DNA of 25,579 bases, from positions 1-25,579 of IMG/VR virus record IMGVR_UViG_3300042881_000777; one strand, written 5' to 3'. The stretch comes from a virus. Every line of letters starts with the position of its first letter. Within the stretch, counting starts at the first letter, position 1. The position numbers were made by a program, and so were the translations under genes. This document shows, piece after piece, positions 5,212-12,395 of the stretch. Below the pieces are notes generated by a model. That model searched no databases. It had not been told where the DNA came from and was given only the letters and a program-made list of their open reading frames with translations.

Positions 5212-6171
5212 ATGGCAGGCAAATTAACAGATGACAAACAAATGAGCGCCAGCCGGTTGCCCGGCTTGCTCGGGTTCAGCCGGTACAGCACCCCGAATGA
5301 TGAGCTGCAATACAGCATCAATGCCATCGATGGCAAGGAGCGGCCAGACATTGGCAATGAGGCCATGGGCTGGGGCAATACGCTTGAGCCGGTGATCTTG
5401 CAGCAAGCAGCCATGCGGCTGGGCATCACCGACTACGACACCCAGATTGGCCAGGCCTACACGCACAGCAGCATTCCGCTGTCGTGCAGCCTGGATGGCG
5501 TTGGCCACGGCACCGGGCAGGAGATCTTTCCAGACCCAGACAAAGGGATCTTTGTGGTTGGCCAAGACTCAATCGTGCTTGACGGGCCCGGCGTGCTGGA
5601 GGCAAAGCTGACCAAGACCATGCCCGAGGAAGTGCCGCACCTGGCGCGTGGCCCGATTCAGTTACAAGGCCAGATGCTGGTGACGGGGCACAAGTGGGGC
5701 GCTGTTGCCGTGCTGTATCAGGGCATCGAGCTGCGCGTGTTCCTGTTCGCACCGCACTACGACACCCAGAAAGAGATCGTCAAGGCGGTGCTGGCCTTTG
5801 AGCAAAAGCTAAAAACCTACCAAAAAACTGGAGCCATAGATTGGTACCCGCCAGAGAGCAGCAAAGAGCTCGACCGGATCTACCCCATGGCCGCTGACAG
5901 GGAAGAGATCCAACTGCCTCCCAGCGTAGGCGACCTGGCCAAGGGCATCATTGAGAACAAGGCCGCGATCCGCGCAGCCGAGGCCAGCATTGATGAGGCT
6001 GAGAAACTGATCAAGCAGGAGCTTGGCCAAGCCGAGCGTGGCCGGGCTGGCCAGTACATCATCAACTGGCCAATGCGCAATTACAAGGATGCGCCCGAGC
6101 GGCTGGTGCCAGCCAAGAAGGCGTACAGCGTGCGCCAATCAACCCTGTCAATCAAGGAATGGCAGACATGA
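5212..6171 (+). CDS. YqaJ/lambda-exonuclease-type recombination nuclease
   Basis: A 319-residue PD-(D/E)XK nuclease of the phage recombination type. Residues 1-25 (SASRLPGLLGFSRYSTP) match the usual opening of YqaJ-like proteins. GNTLEP has Glu59, SCSLDG has Asp95, VLEAKLT has Glu130 and Lys132, and QLQGQM (150-154) is the Gln motif after the catalytic core. Such enzymes degrade one DNA strand from ends to give 3' single-stranded tails. The C-terminal 80 residues hold a predicted helix pair (IIENKAAIRAAEASIDEAEK) before the end. RecT lies two genes downstream, so the two probably act as a Red-like exonuclease and annealase pair. The stop overlaps the next ATG. Confidence 0.85.
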   Translation: MAGKLTDDKQMSASRLPGLLGFSRYSTPNDELQYSINAIDGKERPDIGNEAMGWGNTLEPVILQQAAMRLGITDYDTQIGQAYTHSSIPLSCSLDGVGHGTGQEIFPDPDKGIFVVGQDSIVLDGPGVLEAKLTKTMPEEVPHLARGPIQLQGQMLVTGHKWGAVAVLYQGIELRVFLFAPHYDTQKEIVKAVLAFEQKLKTYQKTGAIDWYPPESSKELDRIYPMAADREEIQLPPSVGDLAKGIIENKAAIRAAEASIDEAEKLIKQELGQAERGRAGQYIINWPMRNYKDAPERLVPAKKAYSVRQSTLSIKEWQT

Positions 6172-6347
6172 ACCTACCCGACAAGCCAGCCATCTGGCAT
6201 GCCTATGAGAAGGCTGTTGTGGCCATGCTTGATGCAACCGACTGCACTGAAGATGAGGCCGAGGCCTTTGTCGATGCCATGACAAACCTAATTTTTACCA
6301 CCATGAAAACCTACTTGAAAGAAACAAATGCAACTGACAACCACTAA
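6168..6347 (+). CDS. Small acidic protein between exonuclease and RecT (59 aa)
   Basis: The ATG at 6168 overlaps the exonuclease stop; another ATG at 6159 is also in frame. The chain begins MNLPDKPAIWHAYEKAVVAM and is acidic and helical, with TEDEAEAFVDAMTN in the middle. The last 20 nt overlap the start of recT, so its translation should feed recT. No family is recognised. Small genes in this slot of phage recombination operons can modulate host nucleases, but no sequence evidence shows that here. Confidence 0.6.
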   Translation: MNLPDKPAIWHAYEKAVVAMLDATDCTEDEAEAFVDAMTNLIFTTMKTYLKETNATDNH

Positions 6348-7401
6348 CAGGGGCTTTGCCCCCACCACCCTCACCGAGGCCATGACCTTCTCAGACATGC
6401 TGGCCAACTCCAGCATGGTGCCCCGTGCCTACCAGGGCAAGCCTCAAGACATCCTGGTCTGTGTCCAGTGGGGCATGGAGATGGGGCTGGCACCCATGCA
6501 AGCACTCCAGAATATCGCTGTCATCAATGGCAAGCCCTCGGTCTATGGTGACGCACTCATGGCGCTGGTGCAGGCCAGCCCTGTCTGTGAGGATATTGAG
6601 GAGTTCTTTGAGGGTGAGGGCACGCCCAACCCGGTGGCCGTCTGCGTGGCCAAGCGCAAGGGTCGCACGCCAGTGACCGCCAAGTTCTCAGTGGAGGATG
6701 CCAAGCGTGCTGGCCTGTGGGCCAAGCAGGGGCCATGGACGGCATACCCAAAACGCATGATGCAAATGCGAGCTCGCGGCTTTGCGCTCAGGGATGCCTT
6801 TCCTGATGTGCTCAAGGGCATGATCACCGCCGAGGAGGCGCAGGACTATCAGGAAGAAACCAAACCCCGACAGGTGGCTAAACCGGCTAATCCGCTGGAC
6901 ATGATCGCGCCAACACCCATGATTGAGCAGACCAGCAACCCGGCGGTGATCGAGTCAGTGTTTGCCCACGATCAGGAGGCCGACACGGTCAATGAGCTGG
7001 TCGCCCAGGCCAAGGCTGACAGTGGTGAATCAGACTTTGTGCTCAAGGCACTCAGCGAGGCCAGCGCTTTTGCAGACAAAATGGTTGAGCGCTTTGAAGT
7101 GTTGAACATCCCCGAGGTGACCGAGCAGGCACCCACAGGCGAGCTGTTTGCTGTCCTGCTGCCCGGCAAGGACAAGCCGCACTCAATGCACGGCACGCTG
7201 GAAGAGTGGCAGGATGCCTATGAGGCGGTTGCTGAGAAGACTGCCATGGCCACCAAGGTGCCAGCGCGGGAGCGTATGACCAAGCTGCGTGAGCTGCGTG
7301 AGCTCAATGAGCCCACCATCGGCAAGGTTGAGATGATCGCTCGCATCAGGCATACCGCTGCCTACAGCAAGCGGCTGGGTGCGCTGGGTGCAGCTCAGTA
7401 A
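6328..7401 (+). CDS. recT: RecT-family single-strand annealing protein
   Basis: The 357-residue protein has the RecT core: FSDMLANSSMVPRAYQGKPQ, then the typical VQWGMEMGLAPMQALQNIAV and INGKPSVYGDALMALV, then KFSVEDAKRAGLWAKQGPWT and YPKRMMQMRARGFALRDAFP followed by DVLKGMITAEEAQD. RecT proteins coat single-stranded DNA and pair it with a complementary strand. The first 190 residues carry the domain. The rest is variable and acidic, as is common, and ends in a basic helix. The partner nuclease is just upstream, and the pair could repair, recombine or circularise the genome. It is the last gene of the rightward operon. Confidence 0.9.
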   Translation: MQLTTTNRGFAPTTLTEAMTFSDMLANSSMVPRAYQGKPQDILVCVQWGMEMGLAPMQALQNIAVINGKPSVYGDALMALVQASPVCEDIEEFFEGEGTPNPVAVCVAKRKGRTPVTAKFSVEDAKRAGLWAKQGPWTAYPKRMMQMRARGFALRDAFPDVLKGMITAEEAQDYQEETKPRQVAKPANPLDMIAPTPMIEQTSNPAVIESVFAHDQEADTVNELVAQAKADSGESDFVLKALSEASAFADKMVERFEVLNIPEVTEQAPTGELFAVLLPGKDKPHSMHGTLEEWQDAYEAVAEKTAMATKVPARERMTKLRELRELNEPTIGKVEMIARIRHTAAYSKRLGALGAAQ

Positions 7402-7410
7402 CTAGGCGCG

Positions 7411-7440
7411 GGTGCTGCTGGTCATGGTGCCAGCAGCGCC
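7411..7440. terminator. Hairpin between convergent operons, possible bidirectional terminator
   Basis: GGTGCTGCTGG (7411-7421) pairs with CCAGCAGCGCC (7430-7440), 11 bp with one G-T wobble and an 8-nt loop. It fills the 43-nt gap between the recT stop and the stop of the M15 peptidase gene, which point at each other. There is no clear T-tract on either side, so termination may be weak or factor-dependent. Confidence 0.5.
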
Positions 7441-7444
7441 CAGC

Positions 7445-7861
7445 TTACGCAAAGGGCCGGGTGCCCTGCTTGTCAATGATCAGCGCTTGGCGGCGTGGCT
7501 TTTCGCTGATGCTGATGTGCGTCCAGGCATCAAACTCACGGATGATCTGGTCGTAGGGCAGGCCAGCCGCAATGATCGCCCTGACCACAGCGTCCGGTGT
7601 CATGCCCGGCACCTTGAAGTCAGCAGCGCAGCCGGTGCGGTGCTGGCTGGTGTCCTTGCTGCCCACGCTGTCGTTGACTTGCTTTGACCGGAAGGCACTG
7701 TTGATCATCACGGGCTTGCCATCAAGCGCAGCCTTTACTTGCTCCAAAAATTCTGCAAGCAGCACCAGGTTGGCCATCTCTGCATCATTCGGGGTGTTGT
7801 CAAACTGGCGGTGGCTGGTGGCTGTCAGCTCTTCCAGCGTGAAGTGTTCTGTGAGGTTCAT
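7445..7861 (-). CDS. M15-family peptidase endolysin
   Basis: The 138-residue protein matches the small M15 (D-Ala-D-Ala carboxypeptidase/L-Ala-D-Glu endopeptidase type) lysins. NSAFRSKQVN (54-63) is the substrate-side motif. The zinc ligands are His74 and Asp81 in SQHRTGCAADF and His115 in AWTHIS. It starts with FTLEELTATSH, typical of this group. It cuts peptide bonds in peptidoglycan at lysis. There is no signal peptide, so it should depend on the adjacent holin. The ATG overlaps the holin stop (ATGA). As the last gene of the late leftward block, it converges on recT. Confidence 0.88.
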   Translation of the reverse strand: MNLTEHFTLEELTATSHRQFDNTPNDAEMANLVLLAEFLEQVKAALDGKPVMINSAFRSKQVNDSVGSKDTSQHRTGCAADFKVPGMTPDAVVRAIIAAGLPYDQIIREFDAWTHISISEKPRRQALIIDKQGTRPFA

Positions 7862-8268
7862 TTTTTAGCCTTCATGTCCATGATTTTTTCCAGCGTGCGG
7901 CCACCAAAGTAAAAGCTCATCACCAGCATACCCCACTGGCCAAGCAGGGTGACATAGACCTCGTTGGCATCCAGCTTGAAGGCAGACATCATGGCAAATA
8001 CAAAGTAGCCAATGAAGATGGCGACCAGTGTCATGGGCCTGATGTTTTTGGACAGCCAAGAGTCCGAGGCCATGTCAGCAGTATGCCGGGCACTTAGGTT
8101 GTTTTGCTCGGCCTTGTACAGCTCGGTATCGTTGGCCAGCTTGGCCAGCTCGCCATCCTGCGCCATCTTGGCCAGGTCAAGCTGGGCTTTGGCCTTGGCC
8201 TCTGGGTCAGGGATCAGTTTGTCAATGAGCTTGCCGCCCACGCTTAACAGTGCATCGAGTCCAATCAT
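7858..8268 (-). CDS. Holin, GTA/3TM-type
   Basis: The 136-residue protein has an N-terminal amphipathic part (IGLDALLSVGGKLIDKLIPD), a long charged helix (about 20-65), then SKNIRPMTLVAIFIGYFVFA and a second span near residues 104-123 (YVTLLGQWGMLVMSFYFGGR), with a basic end KIMDMKAKK. This is the layout of the family called holin of 3TMs for gene-transfer release. It should form membrane lesions that let the M15 enzyme reach the wall. It overlaps both neighbours by 4 nt. Two strong membrane spans are clear; a third would have to be the N-terminal hydrophobic segment. Confidence 0.78.
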   Translation of the reverse strand: MIGLDALLSVGGKLIDKLIPDPEAKAKAQLDLAKMAQDGELAKLANDTELYKAEQNNLSARHTADMASDSWLSKNIRPMTLVAIFIGYFVFAMMSAFKLDANEVYVTLLGQWGMLVMSFYFGGRTLEKIMDMKAKK

Positions 8269-8873
8269 TGCTTACTCCTGGATAACATGGTTGCGGCAAT
8301 TTGCAGCATTGCCTTTGCTTGATCAAGGTCTTCTGGCTGCGTAGCCCAGCCGACTGTGATCTGTCCGACAAAGCGCCCCGGCTCCGGTGGCACGCTGATA
8401 CGGCATGTGTACGCGACACCTCTTGCGATGTACCACAAGCCCATCTCTGATTGAGCTGACTTGTACTCACCGCATGGGATCTCGCTGGCCATCAGCTTGA
8501 CCACATCGGCATTGTTGGCTGCGTTCTGGGTGAACAGGCCGACATCCAGCCCATCATTCGTTTTGTCTCTGCCGTTCTTGCCATAGGCACGGTACAGAAC
8601 CCGAGTGCCAAACATGCTGTTGACCTTGAACACGGCCACCACCAGCGCACCAGACTGCTTGAACAGGTGCGCGGCTGCGTCCTCCACCCTGTCCTCTGCA
8701 ATGCTCGGGATCTTCTTGGACTCTTTGTAGGCACCGATCAACAGGTCTTGGTTTGCGTAGACAAAGTACCCAGCAAAGGTGAGCACGGCCATGAGCACCA
8801 TGGCAAACAGACGGAAGGGGCTGCTGACATAGGCCAGCACCTTGTCAATTAGGGCAAGGCGCTCGTCTGCCAT
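8265..8873 (-). CDS. Membrane-anchored periplasmic-type protein beside the holin (202 aa)
   Basis: Residues about 20-40 (FRLFAMVLMAVLTFAGYFVY) form one membrane anchor. The remaining 160 residues are soluble and, with the charge pattern, probably on the periplasmic side. That domain alternates strands and helices, has two cysteines that could pair (in IPCGEY and AYTCRIS), and ends in a helix QAKAMLQIAATMLSRSK. The pattern is reminiscent of small GAF/PAS-like sensor domains, a weak impression only. Its stop overlaps the holin start. An anchored periplasmic domain coupled to a holin recalls antiholin or lysis-timing proteins such as T4 RI, but there is no sequence match that I can see. Confidence 0.65.
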   Translation of the reverse strand: MADERLALIDKVLAYVSSPFRLFAMVLMAVLTFAGYFVYANQDLLIGAYKESKKIPSIAEDRVEDAAAHLFKQSGALVVAVFKVNSMFGTRVLYRAYGKNGRDKTNDGLDVGLFTQNAANNADVVKLMASEIPCGEYKSAQSEMGLWYIARGVAYTCRISVPPEPGRFVGQITVGWATQPEDLDQAKAMLQIAATMLSRSKQ

Positions 8874-8876
8874 AAC

Positions 8877-9347
8877 TCACCCGCGCTGCTCCATGATGCC
8901 AAAGCTGAAATACAAGATCACCCCGACCAAGCTGAAAAAGACAAGCGCCAGCAAGGCCAACTCAATGACCTCGTCTATTTCTTTCTTGCGCTTTTCAGCA
9001 GCCTCGCGCTCACGCCGAGCGTCATGGGCAGACTCCACATCCATGGCCGCTGCTCTGGACTTGATCTTGTTCCAGACATCGATCTTGCCGCTCTGCATGA
9101 ACAGCAGTTGCAACTCGTCCTCAAAGCGCTTGGCCTGGTCAAGTGCCATCTCAATCTGGATGGCCGTGCCCATGCTGGACTTTGACTTCTTGGCGGCAAC
9201 CGCCGCCTTGCTGGCCGTGGACTTTGCATCGAAGTACTTGCCAAGCACAGGGCCAAGCGAGCTCACATCGTCAACAGTCTTGCTGACCTTCTTGATCAGG
9301 GCGACTGCTGCCTGGATACCAGCGAGGGCTGTTAGAGGATCGATCAT
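8877..9347 (-). CDS. Tail-anchored helical protein (156 aa)
   Basis: The protein begins MIDPLTALAGIQAAVALIKK, which I recall as a common opening of small proteins in marine and freshwater podoviruses with no settled function. The middle is Ala- and Lys-rich helix, then a charged coiled coil (ARREREAAEKRKKEIDEVIE), then a C-terminal membrane span about 133-150. Start choice: ATG at 9347, which follows GGAGGAAG closely, rather than the in-frame ATG at 9371 that lies inside the previous small gene. A membrane-tethered coiled coil in the lysis block could act like a spanin part, but this is speculation. Confidence 0.7.
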   Translation of the reverse strand: MIDPLTALAGIQAAVALIKKVSKTVDDVSSLGPVLGKYFDAKSTASKAAVAAKKSKSSMGTAIQIEMALDQAKRFEDELQLLFMQSGKIDVWNKIKSRAAAMDVESAHDARREREAAEKRKKEIDEVIELALLALVFFSLVGVILYFSFGIMEQRG

Positions 9348-9463
9348 TTTTTCTTCCTCCACTGAAGGCACCAGACCAGCAGCCGGTCAGGTGTCCATGT
9401 CCACTTGATGCACTCAAGGGCAGGCGACTGCGCTGCTGGCGGTGGTGGCGGCAGCGCGTCCAT
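9344..9463 (-). CDS. Proline-rich 39-aa peptide
   Basis: The frame reads MDALPPPPPAAQSPALECIK, then a Trp-rich stretch ending in QWRKKK. Its stop overlaps the start of the 156-aa protein (ATGA), and it starts 2 nt after the stop of the 66-aa gene. The proline run and single cysteine recall Rz1-type outer-membrane spanins, but there is no signal sequence or lipobox at the N-terminus. It could simply be a coupling peptide that carries ribosomes to the next gene. Confidence 0.5.
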   Translation of the reverse strand: MDALPPPPPAAQSPALECIKWTWTPDRLLVWCLQWRKKK

Positions 9464-9465
9464 GA

Positions 9466-9666
9466 TCAGAGCAGTATTTTCTTGAGCAGTTCAGCGGCAA
9501 AGCCTGGCCCAAGCAGCGTGACCGCAATCAGCGCGTACAAGATGTACTCAATGCGAGACATGCGCTTGCTGCCTGACTCAAACGATTTCTGGATCGCCTC
9601 GTAGCGCAGCGCACAGACTTCCTCATGCGTAGCTAGCCTAGCATCTGTTGCGTCAATTTGGTTCAT
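9466..9666 (-). CDS. 66-aa protein with C-terminal membrane span (XhlA-like layout)
   Basis: A helical N-terminal part (ATHEEVCALRYEAIQKSFES) is followed by a basic stretch KRMSRIE and one span YILYALIAVTLLGPGFAAEL, ending LLKKILL. This layout, soluble helix then one C-terminal membrane helix, is like XhlA-type lysis accessory proteins, and short phage proteins opening with an ATHEEVCALRYE phrase are familiar to me without a proven role. It overlaps the upstream gene by 14 nt. Confidence 0.65.
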   Translation of the reverse strand: MNQIDATDARLATHEEVCALRYEAIQKSFESGSKRMSRIEYILYALIAVTLLGPGFAAELLKKILL

Positions 9667-10003
9667 TTACTTCAACCCAAGATAATGTGGCCTCATTCCA
9701 TGAGTAACGCTTGCCGTCAGTTGGCATTGGTGTTGGTGCAGACCACAGGCAAGTGTCCTCGCTCATAGTCCATGATGGGTAAGGCTTGGGTGGGATAAAC
9801 GCATCACGGCCTGAGTCGTAGGTGTAACCAACCCCAGCGTAGTTCTTACGCAGAGGCGTGTTGCCATTGGCGTGAACACCGCCGTGCGTGTTGTATGAGG
9901 TCTGCACCCAGCCGTGACCAAAGATGCCAGTGTCAATGACATCTTGTTCGGCAACGATTACTTGAGTGACTATCCCGTTTTCTACTTTTGCAAAGTGTGA
10001 CAT
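9653..10003 (-). CDS. Conserved phage protein of the MSHFAKVENGIV type, probable fibre-associated
   Basis: The 116-residue protein starts MSHFAKVENGIVTQVIVAEQ and continues with WVQTSYNTHGGVH, LRKNYAGVGYTYDSGRDAFI and a proline- and tryptophan-rich segment. The same phrases occur, as I recall, in many cyanophage and freshwater-phage proteins and at the C-termini of some tail fibres. It is predicted as a small beta-rich domain. Its position directly after two fibre genes suggests a fibre tip, chaperone or accessory structural protein; no biochemical role is known to me. Confidence 0.75.
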   Translation of the reverse strand: MSHFAKVENGIVTQVIVAEQDVIDTGIFGHGWVQTSYNTHGGVHANGNTPLRKNYAGVGYTYDSGRDAFIPPKPYPSWTMSEDTCLWSAPTPMPTDGKRYSWNEATLSWVEVNEPN

Positions 10004-10012
10004 GGTTTTCCT

Positions 10013-12385
10013 TTAAGCTGTGTAAGTTCCAGATGATGTGTAAGTCAGAATTGTGTTTGCGCCGCTTGTTGTGACAGTCGGTGAGCCTGTGGTTGTGCCA
10101 GAGTATTTGGTTGTTGGAATAGACAAGATGACTACGCCCGAACCGCCTGCGGCAGCCGTTACATTTGCACTAAGACCACCGCCGCCACCACCACGATTGG
10201 CAGTTCCAGCCGTTGCATTAGAAATATTAGCGTAAGCACCATTACCTCCACCTCCAGCGCCGCCTGAAGCCACTCTCTCATTATTTCCACCACCACCACC
10301 GCCAGCGTAAGTTACAGATGAACCCGTAATTGATGATGCAGTTCCATCACCACCCTCACCTTGTGCATCTGTATTTCCTGCTTCTCCTGCACCGCCGCCA
10401 CCGCCAGCCGCAAATTCAGGGGATGTATTTAATCCCGAACCACCATTATTACCTTGTGATGGAGATGTGCTAGGCGTGTTTCCTATGCCAACAGTTGTCG
10501 AATCAAATCCAGCGCCGCCACCAGAACCACCGCTTTTCCCATTATTACTTGGCGAGGCAGCGCCACCATTTCCACCGCCGCCGCCAGCAGTTGATGTAAT
10601 TGTGGAGAACACAGAATCATTTCCGTTATTTCCTCCCGCACTTCCACCCGCGCCAACAGTGATGGTGTATGAAGTACCTGAAGTTAGAGCAAATCCTGTG
10701 CCTGTTCTAAAACCACCCGCACCACCACCGCCAGCATTATTATTGCCGCCACCACCGCCGCCGCCTGCAACTACCAAATATTCAATAAAAACAAGAGGGA
10801 CTAAAGACCCGCTGGTCGTAAATGTATGGATAGTGTTGCCACCAGAAGTAGTGACTGTGCCGCCGCTAAACACTTGTGATCCAGCGTAAGAGATGATGAC
10901 TACGCCAGAGCCGCCTGTTCCACTTGAGCCACTCGTACCGCCGCCGCCGCCACCGCCGCCAAGGTTTGCAGTTCCTGCTGTGCCACTTCCCGCGCCATTG
11001 CCAGCGCCGCCACCACCTGTACCGCCTGTTGATGTGCCAGAATTGCGACCTGAACCGCCGCCGCCGCCTGCGTAAGTGACGCTAGAACCTGAAATTGAGG
11101 ACGCTGTACCGTTGCCGCCGTTGCCTGCCGTGCTTCCGCTTGCATTCCCGCCCACTGCACCCGCTCCACCGCCTCCACCACCGGGGTAATTACTGCCATC
11201 GCTATTTCCAGCGCCGCCGTTGTTACCTTGACCAGATATACCAGTTCCACCCGCACCGCCGTAAAAACCGCCGCCGCCAGAACCACCATTTTTGTCTACA
11301 GTGCCGCCGTGTTCGCCGCCCCCTCCTCCAGTTGAGGTGATTGCATTAAAAACAGAGGCCGAACCTTTACCGCCTGAGTTTGGATATGTGCTTGAAGTAC
11401 CACCGCCACCGACTGTAATTGTGTAAATAGAATTTGCGTCAATCTTCAGTCCAGAGCCAGCAAGTAAACCACCCGCGCCGCCGCCACCGCCACCAGAACC
11501 ACCGCCACCACCACCAGCCACTACCAAGTAACTTGCAGTTACAGATGACAAAGGGCTAAGTGCGCCAGAAGATGTGAATGTGTGAATGAAGTTACCGCCT
11601 GATTGGGTAACAGTTCCACCACCGAATAATTGTGTTGCGCTTGTGTAGGAGATGATGACGATACCTGAACCACCATTACCAGCAGTAACAGTGCCTGTAG
11701 AGCCGCCGCCACCAGAGCCTGTGCTTGCTGTTGCGCTGGTCGGGTTAACCGCAGGAGTAAATTTAGCCCCGCTACCGCCAATACTAGAGCCACCAGCACC
11801 AACCGCGCCGTCATATGATGAGCCGCCACCGCCGCCAGCATAAGTAACAGATGCGCCTGAAATGCTTGATGCAGTTCCTGCTCCCCCCGTGCCGCCGCCA
11901 GCGCCTGTTCCCGTTCCAGTGCTTCCGCCTACTGCACCCGCACCGCCACCGCCACCGCCAGCCCAGTTGCCTGATGTTGAACCTGTGCCGCCGTTGTTGC
12001 CTTGGCCTGAAGTTGCTGTGCCTATTGCACCTGATGTTCCACCGCCGCCACCGCCTGAACCACCAGAACCTGCGGCAATAGAGTCATATCCACCTTTTCC
12101 GCCACCTACTGCGGATGTGGCATACCCACTGAATGTTGAGTTTGCGCCATTGGTGTTATTAGAGCCGCCTGCACCAACAGTAACCGTGTAAGACAAAGTT
12201 GGGTTTAAAGACACCGTGCCTGTTAAAAGACCACCTGCGCCACCACCGCCACCGCCGTTTGTGCTACTTCCACCACCTCCGCCACCGCCACCCGCTACGA
12301 TTAGGTAACTAGCAGTAACCGATTGCAATCCTGTCCACCCAAAGGCGGCAAGCGCAGCAGCTCCAATTTTTGATAGACGGGGCAT
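10013..12385 (-). CDS. Glycine-rich three-module tail fibre/adhesin
   Basis: The 790-residue protein starts MPRLSKIGAAALAAFGWTGL and then consists of three modules of about 250-260 residues (22-279, 280-531, 532-790). Each opens with YLVVAGGGG or a variant, has glycine runs separated by YTITVGAGG-like strands and SSISGSSVTYAGGGG, and closes with GGSGVVIISY plus a GGTVT, SGGN, HTFTSSG segment. This is the glycine-rich domain of phage fibres, expected to form bundles of polyglycine-II helices that hold receptor-binding loops at the tip. The modules differ most in the loops between glycine runs. The C-terminal end is TILTYTSSGTYTA. It lies between the T7-like fibre and the lysis block, so it is probably the distal receptor-binding part. 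Confidence 0.8.
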   Translation of the reverse strand: MPRLSKIGAAALAAFGWTGLQSVTASYLIVAGGGGGGGGSSTNGGGGGGAGGLLTGTVSLNPTLSYTVTVGAGGSNNTNGANSTFSGYATSAVGGGKGGYDSIAAGSGGSGGGGGGTSGAIGTATSGQGNNGGTGSTSGNWAGGGGGGAGAVGGSTGTGTGAGGGTGGAGTASSISGASVTYAGGGGGSSYDGAVGAGGSSIGGSGAKFTPAVNPTSATASTGSGGGGSTGTVTAGNGGSGIVIISYTSATQLFGGGTVTQSGGNFIHTFTSSGALSPLSSVTASYLVVAGGGGGGSGGGGGGAGGLLAGSGLKIDANSIYTITVGGGGTSSTYPNSGGKGSASVFNAITSTGGGGGEHGGTVDKNGGSGGGGFYGGAGGTGISGQGNNGGAGNSDGSNYPGGGGGGAGAVGGNASGSTAGNGGNGTASSISGSSVTYAGGGGGSGRNSGTSTGGTGGGGAGNGAGSGTAGTANLGGGGGGGGTSGSSGTGGSGVVIISYAGSQVFSGGTVTTSGGNTIHTFTTSGSLVPLVFIEYLVVAGGGGGGGNNNAGGGGAGGFRTGTGFALTSGTSYTITVGAGGSAGGNNGNDSVFSTITSTAGGGGGNGGAASPSNNGKSGGSGGGAGFDSTTVGIGNTPSTSPSQGNNGGSGLNTSPEFAAGGGGGAGEAGNTDAQGEGGDGTASSITGSSVTYAGGGGGGNNERVASGGAGGGGNGAYANISNATAGTANRGGGGGGLSANVTAAAGGSGVVILSIPTTKYSGTTTGSPTVTTSGANTILTYTSSGTYTA

Positions 12386-12395
12386 CTGCGTGTCC

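Noticed and set aside
10053-12191. Long proline-rich frames on the plus strand (for example 10467-10889 and 11862-12191).
   Set aside because: They are the antisense of glycine codons (GGN read as NCC) in the polyglycine fibre gene, with no ribosome-binding sites or sensible domain.
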